Shown here: positions 6,612 to 8,628 of the stretch, in pieces
Numbering within the stretch: position 1 is the first letter of the stretch
How the letters are laid out: every line of letters starts with the position of its first letter
Source: Bacteroidales bacterium
GTDB lineage: Bacteria; Bacteroidota; Bacteroidia; Bacteroidales; ML635J-15
DNA length: 8,628 nucleotides
Reading direction: 5' to 3'
NCBI GenBank assembly: GCA_028696755.1
Contig: JAQVGK010000122.1
Span: forward strand, 1 to 8,628
The notes under the pieces: model-generated
Databases searched by the model: none
What the model saw: only the letters and a program-made list of their open reading frames with translations
What the model was told of the DNA's origin: nothing
Translations under genes and position numbers: made by a program

Positions 6612-8308
6612 ATAAAATTTCGGAAGAATACAAAAAGGCGATTATATACTGTCGGGTGTCCTCTGAAAGACAAGTTAAAGAGGGTCATGGATTAGACAGT
6701 CAAGAACATAGGTGTAGAACATTTGCCGACACACTGGGCTTAAAAGTTGAAAAAGTTTTCAACGAAGAAGGTGTATCAGGCGGACTTTTTGATCGACCGG
6801 CGATGAAATCACTATTTAAATATTTAGATAGAAGATGGCAGACAAAATATGTTGTAATCTTTGACGATCTTAAAAGATTTGCCAGAGACGTTGAAGTGCA
6901 TATTAGATTAAAGACAGAATTAAAATGTCGAGAAGCTAAACTTGCCTGCTTGAACTATAACTTTGATGACAGTGCCGAGGGTGAATTTGTCGAGACGATT
7001 TTTGCAGCTCAAAATGAACTAGAAAGAAAGCAAAACCGCAGGCAGGTTTATCAAAAAATGAAAGCGAGAATGGAAAGAGGTTATTGGTGTTTTGGAGCTC
7101 CCTCGGGATATGTATTTAAAAAAGATAAGACACACGGAAAACTATTAACTCCAATCCAGCCTGTAATGGACATACTAAGTGTAGGGCTAAATGACTTTGC
7201 CGAAAATAGACTCTTAACACAAACTGATTTTTTGAAATTCTTAAGAGATAATAATTTCGCTCAAGTTTGCGGTACAACTAGAACAACCTATCAACATGCA
7301 AAAGAGCTTTTAACTAATCCTTTATATGCAGGACTTATCGAATATCCTAAATGGAATATTACAAGGAGAATGGGGCATCACAAGGCTATTATAAGTGAGG
7401 CAACCTTTGAGAAAATTCAATACAAACTAAAGCGTCCTGAAAGAAAACCAAGAGAAACAGATAATGTCGAATTCCCACTTAGAAGGATAATATCTTGTGC
7501 TGTATGCGGTAAAAAGATGACCGGCAGCGCTTCGCGAGGAAAGAACAGATATTATGCTCACTATACGTGTAATAATAAACACTGTAATGCCAGTCCAAAA
7601 AATATTCGTGTAGAAGATCTAGAAGCCGAATATATTAAACTTTTAGAAAAAATCAAAGTCAAAAAGGAAGTTTTGGAAATGGGAAGAATTATTGCCAAAA
7701 ATATTTGGGATAAGAAAATCAAGCAATTAGGTTCGGCAAAAGTACAGCAGGAAATGGAGAAAAAAGAGCTAGAGAAACAAATAGATGATTATATAGATCT
7801 CATTCCAAAAACCAAATCCGAATCAATTAGATCTCGATACGAGAAAAAGATTGAAGAAATAGATGAAAAGATAAAATTACTTGATCTTGCTAATTCGAGA
7901 TCAAACAAAAAAGAGCCCGATATAAACGAGGCACTCTATCTTGCTTTTAGGCTACTTGGAACACCCGCAAAAACGTGGATTAACTCCGATAAGCAGACTA
8001 AAATCATGTTGCATGATATGATATTTACCGAGAATCCTATCTACTCTGTAAAAACAGGATTTGGAACACCTAAATTATCGTTTCCATTCCTGTTAATGCA
8101 ACAAATTGATAACTTAAAAAGCAATATGGTGGAGCCAAGGAGAGTTGAACTCCTGTCCAAAACACAACGACTATTGTGCTTTTATACATGCTTAAAAGTG
8201 ATTTTGTTTGTCTCTCGATACTTTATACCAAATCTATCTCTAAAGTACCCAGCCCGATTTATGACGTCCATAGAATCTTTTCGGGCCGAAAAATCCCAGG
8301 ACGGCTAA
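6608..8308 (+). CDS. Large serine recombinase (integrase) with a C-terminus encoded by antisense tmRNA sequence
   Basis: This is a 566-residue large serine recombinase. The resolvase catalytic domain spans about residues 9-155, with the nucleophile in YCRVSSERQ (S18) and the conserved block DDLKRFARD. The recombinase DNA-binding domain begins around GYWCFGAPSGY (158-168) and runs to about 280. A zinc ribbon follows with C297, C300, C321 and C326. A charged coiled coil covers about 370-440, as in serine integrases, and a final conserved part ends near residue 500. Residues 507-566 are encoded on the strand opposite to ssrA: the protein reads MVEPRRVELL exactly where the tmRNA 3' end begins. 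This tail is probably a product of integration, and the circular form would have a different end. The enzyme would cut and join attachment sites through a phosphoserine intermediate to integrate or excise the element. It starts by a 4-bp overlap with the small upstream gene. Confidence 0.93.
   Translation: MNKISEEYKKAIIYCRVSSERQVKEGHGLDSQEHRCRTFADTLGLKVEKVFNEEGVSGGLFDRPAMKSLFKYLDRRWQTKYVVIFDDLKRFARDVEVHIRLKTELKCREAKLACLNYNFDDSAEGEFVETIFAAQNELERKQNRRQVYQKMKARMERGYWCFGAPSGYVFKKDKTHGKLLTPIQPVMDILSVGLNDFAENRLLTQTDFLKFLRDNNFAQVCGTTRTTYQHAKELLTNPLYAGLIEYPKWNITRRMGHHKAIISEATFEKIQYKLKRPERKPRETDNVEFPLRRIISCAVCGKKMTGSASRGKNRYYAHYTCNNKHCNASPKNIRVEDLEAEYIKLLEKIKVKKEVLEMGRIIAKNIWDKKIKQLGSAKVQQEMEKKELEKQIDDYIDLIPKTKSESIRSRYEKKIEEIDEKIKLLDLANSRSNKKEPDINEALYLAFRLLGTPAKTWINSDKQTKIMLHDMIFTENPIYSVKTGFGTPKLSFPFLLMQQIDNLKSNMVEPRRVELLSKTQRLLCFYTCLKVILFVSRYFIPNLSLKYPARFMTSIESFRAEKSQDG
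8127..8160. other. Candidate attachment site (attL/attR) at the tmRNA 3' end
   Basis: The junction between element and host must lie in or near the tmRNA 3' end, because left of 8127 the sequence is ordinary recombinase coding sequence and from 8127 it is tmRNA. The segment covers the encoded CCA, the acceptor strand and the T-arm. The tmRNA remains complete, so the element would carry a copy of the 3' segment that restored the gene. The exact crossover bases cannot be seen without the other attachment site or an empty ssrA locus. Confidence 0.5.
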
Positions 8309-8315
8309 AGCGTTA

Positions 8316-8384
8316 TTAGGCTAAAGCTGGTGCAAAGTTTAGGCTACCAAAGGCAGCTTTAACTTTGGAAACAAAGTTTTTTGC
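8316..8384 (-). other. tmRNA proteolysis-tag reading frame
   Basis: The resume codon is GCA at 8384-8382, preceded by AATTTAAGT. The frame encodes 22 residues, starting AKNFVSK and ending NFAPALA, followed by a double stop TAATAA (8318-8313). The C-terminal Ala-Leu-Ala is the kind of hydrophobic end recognised by ClpXP-type proteases. The tag is longer than the roughly 10-residue tag of E. coli and contains three lysines. Confidence 0.85.
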
Positions 8385-8486
8385 ACTTAAATTTTGATCG
8401 ATTTTATTACAAGTGTACGATCCCACTCGGCATGACACAATAGTTATTAATGTCCTGTCGAAACCAATATGGCCCCAAGTAAACGG

Positions 8487-8515
8487 ATTATAACATAATT
8501 TTATCACTTTTTCAA
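8487..8515 (-). promoter_or_regulatory. Promoter of ssrA
   Basis: On the minus strand, TTGAAA (8515-8510) and TATAAT (8492-8487) are separated by 17 bp, and TGT directly precedes the -10 box, giving an extended -10. The predicted start is near 8480, a few bases before the mature 5' end at 8476, consistent with a very short leader removed by RNase P. It is one of the strongest promoter matches in the window, fitting an abundant stable RNA. Confidence 0.85.
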
Positions 8516-8544
8516 TAATAAATATGCATTTACGATCCATAATC

Positions 8545-8553
8545 TGCTAAAAT
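8545..8553 (+). promoter_or_regulatory. Extended -10 promoter of the right-edge gene, probably leaderless
   Basis: TGCTAAAAT (8545-8553) is an extended -10 element. A start of transcription 7 bp further falls on 8560, the A of the candidate ATG, and no Shine-Dalgarno lies before that ATG. This suggests a leaderless mRNA. The -35 region is poor (TTTACG at 8529-8534 with too short a spacer). Confidence 0.45.
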
Positions 8554-8559
8554 ATAGTC

Positions 8560-8628
8560 ATGAGGGAAAGTGACACTGAGTGGCATTTTTTAGAGTTAGA
8601 CGAAATATACAATAAATTGGGTACCAAT
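8560..8628 (+). CDS. Start of a gene, possibly a P-type cation-transporting ATPase (partial)
   Basis: From the ATG at 8560 the frame stays open for 23 codons to the window edge. The visible sequence, MRESDTEWHFLELDEIYNKL then GTN, resembles the N-terminal domain of P-type cation (calcium-type) ATPases, where a Trp-His and a short helix ending in Leu-Gly-Thr occur before the first membrane helices. With only 23 residues this is suggestive at best. It lies divergent from ssrA on the host side of the presumed integration site. Confidence 0.45.
   Translation, partial: MRESDTEWHFLELDEIYNKLGTN

Larger units (their letters stand above)
1..8129. mobile_element. Probable integrase-proximal part of an integrative T4SS element at ssrA
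   Basis: A large serine recombinase gene ends inside the 3' part of an intact tmRNA gene, the usual layout of an element integrated at a tRNA-like target with its integrase next to one attachment site. The element would extend leftwards from the tmRNA 3' end at 8127 and carry the T4SS genes as cargo. The far end lies outside the window: no second copy of the tmRNA 3' segment was found by eye to the left. No relaxase or origin of transfer is visible. T4SS clusters of this type are also widespread in CPR genomes, so the T4SS operon could be resident and the mobile part might only be the promoter at 6342 onward. Boundaries are therefore inference. Confidence 0.5.
8127..8476 (-). ncRNA. ssrA: tmRNA
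   Basis: tmRNA rescues ribosomes stalled on broken mRNAs and tags the nascent peptide for proteolysis. The 350-nt gene reads from GGGGCCA at 8476 to an encoded CCA at 8129-8127. Its ends form a 7-bp acceptor stem, GGGGCCA with UGGCUCC, with one G-U pair, followed by ACCA. The 5' part has the conserved UUGGUUUCGACAGG. The 3' part has a T-arm with the 5-bp stem AGGAG/CUCCU and loop UUCAACU. The tag frame lies at 8384-8316. All these match one-piece bacterial tmRNA. Downstream, no terminator is present because the recombinase gene starts immediately at the 3' end on the other strand; RNA 3' processing must rely on trimming. Pseudoknots were not modelled. Confidence 0.96.

Noticed and set aside
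8309..8330. Terminator after the recombinase stop
   Set aside because: This stretch is inside the tmRNA gene, and no hairpin followed by a T run is seen on the plus strand there.
8316..8540. Minus-strand 74-codon reading frame
   Set aside because: It lies across the ssrA promoter and tmRNA 5' part; its C-terminal end is simply the tmRNA tag frame extended upstream, so it is not a protein gene.
1..8628. CRISPR array, insertion sequence or alternative genetic code
   Set aside because: No regularly spaced repeats or transposase were seen, and the long genes need no TGA reassignment.

Overview
The window looks like a piece of an AT-rich genome of a Patescibacteria (CPR) type bacterium. This rests on a compact, CPR-style type IV secretion (T4SS) gene set: pilin, VirB6-like protein, PrgI, a VirB4 split in two, an M23 peptidase, and a coupling-ATPase N-terminus of the form often annotated in CPR genomes. 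The lineage is an inference from gene content; no 16S rRNA or universal marker is present. No long reading frame needs TGA read as an amino acid, so the standard bacterial code fits.

Region 1 (1-1002, minus strand) is the N-terminal 334 codons of a membrane-anchored protein that runs off the left edge, most likely a VirD4/TraG-like coupling ATPase. A 223-bp divergent spacer follows, with a good plus-strand promoter at 1136-1165.

Region 2 (1226-6320, plus strand) is one tightly packed T4SS operon: a VirB2-like pilin, a VirB6/TrbL-like channel protein that itself starts with a second pilin-like domain, a PrgI/VirB3-like protein, a separate VirB4 N-terminal-domain protein, a VirB4 ATPase with intact Walker motifs, and a membrane-anchored LytM/M23 wall hydrolase. 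Genes are 2 bp apart or overlap by 4 to 29 bp, so translation is probably coupled. Together they could form an energised envelope channel with its own cell-wall opener.

Region 3 (6321-8308, plus strand) is a separate transcription unit. It has a near-consensus promoter with a palindrome on the predicted start site, a 69-residue protein of unknown function, and a large serine recombinase whose start overlaps it by 4 bp.

Region 4 (8127-8628) holds an intact tmRNA gene (ssrA) on the minus strand with an encoded CCA end, a 22-codon tag frame and its own strong promoter. The last 60 codons of the recombinase read antisense through the 3' half of ssrA, which is what an element integrated at the tmRNA 3' end would produce. 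Beyond ssrA, a probably leaderless gene, possibly a P-type cation ATPase, begins and runs off the right edge; this is likely host chromosome.

The simplest overall reading is the integrase-proximal end of an integrative, T4SS-bearing element inserted in ssrA. No relaxase and no second attachment site are visible, so conjugative mobility is inferred, not shown.
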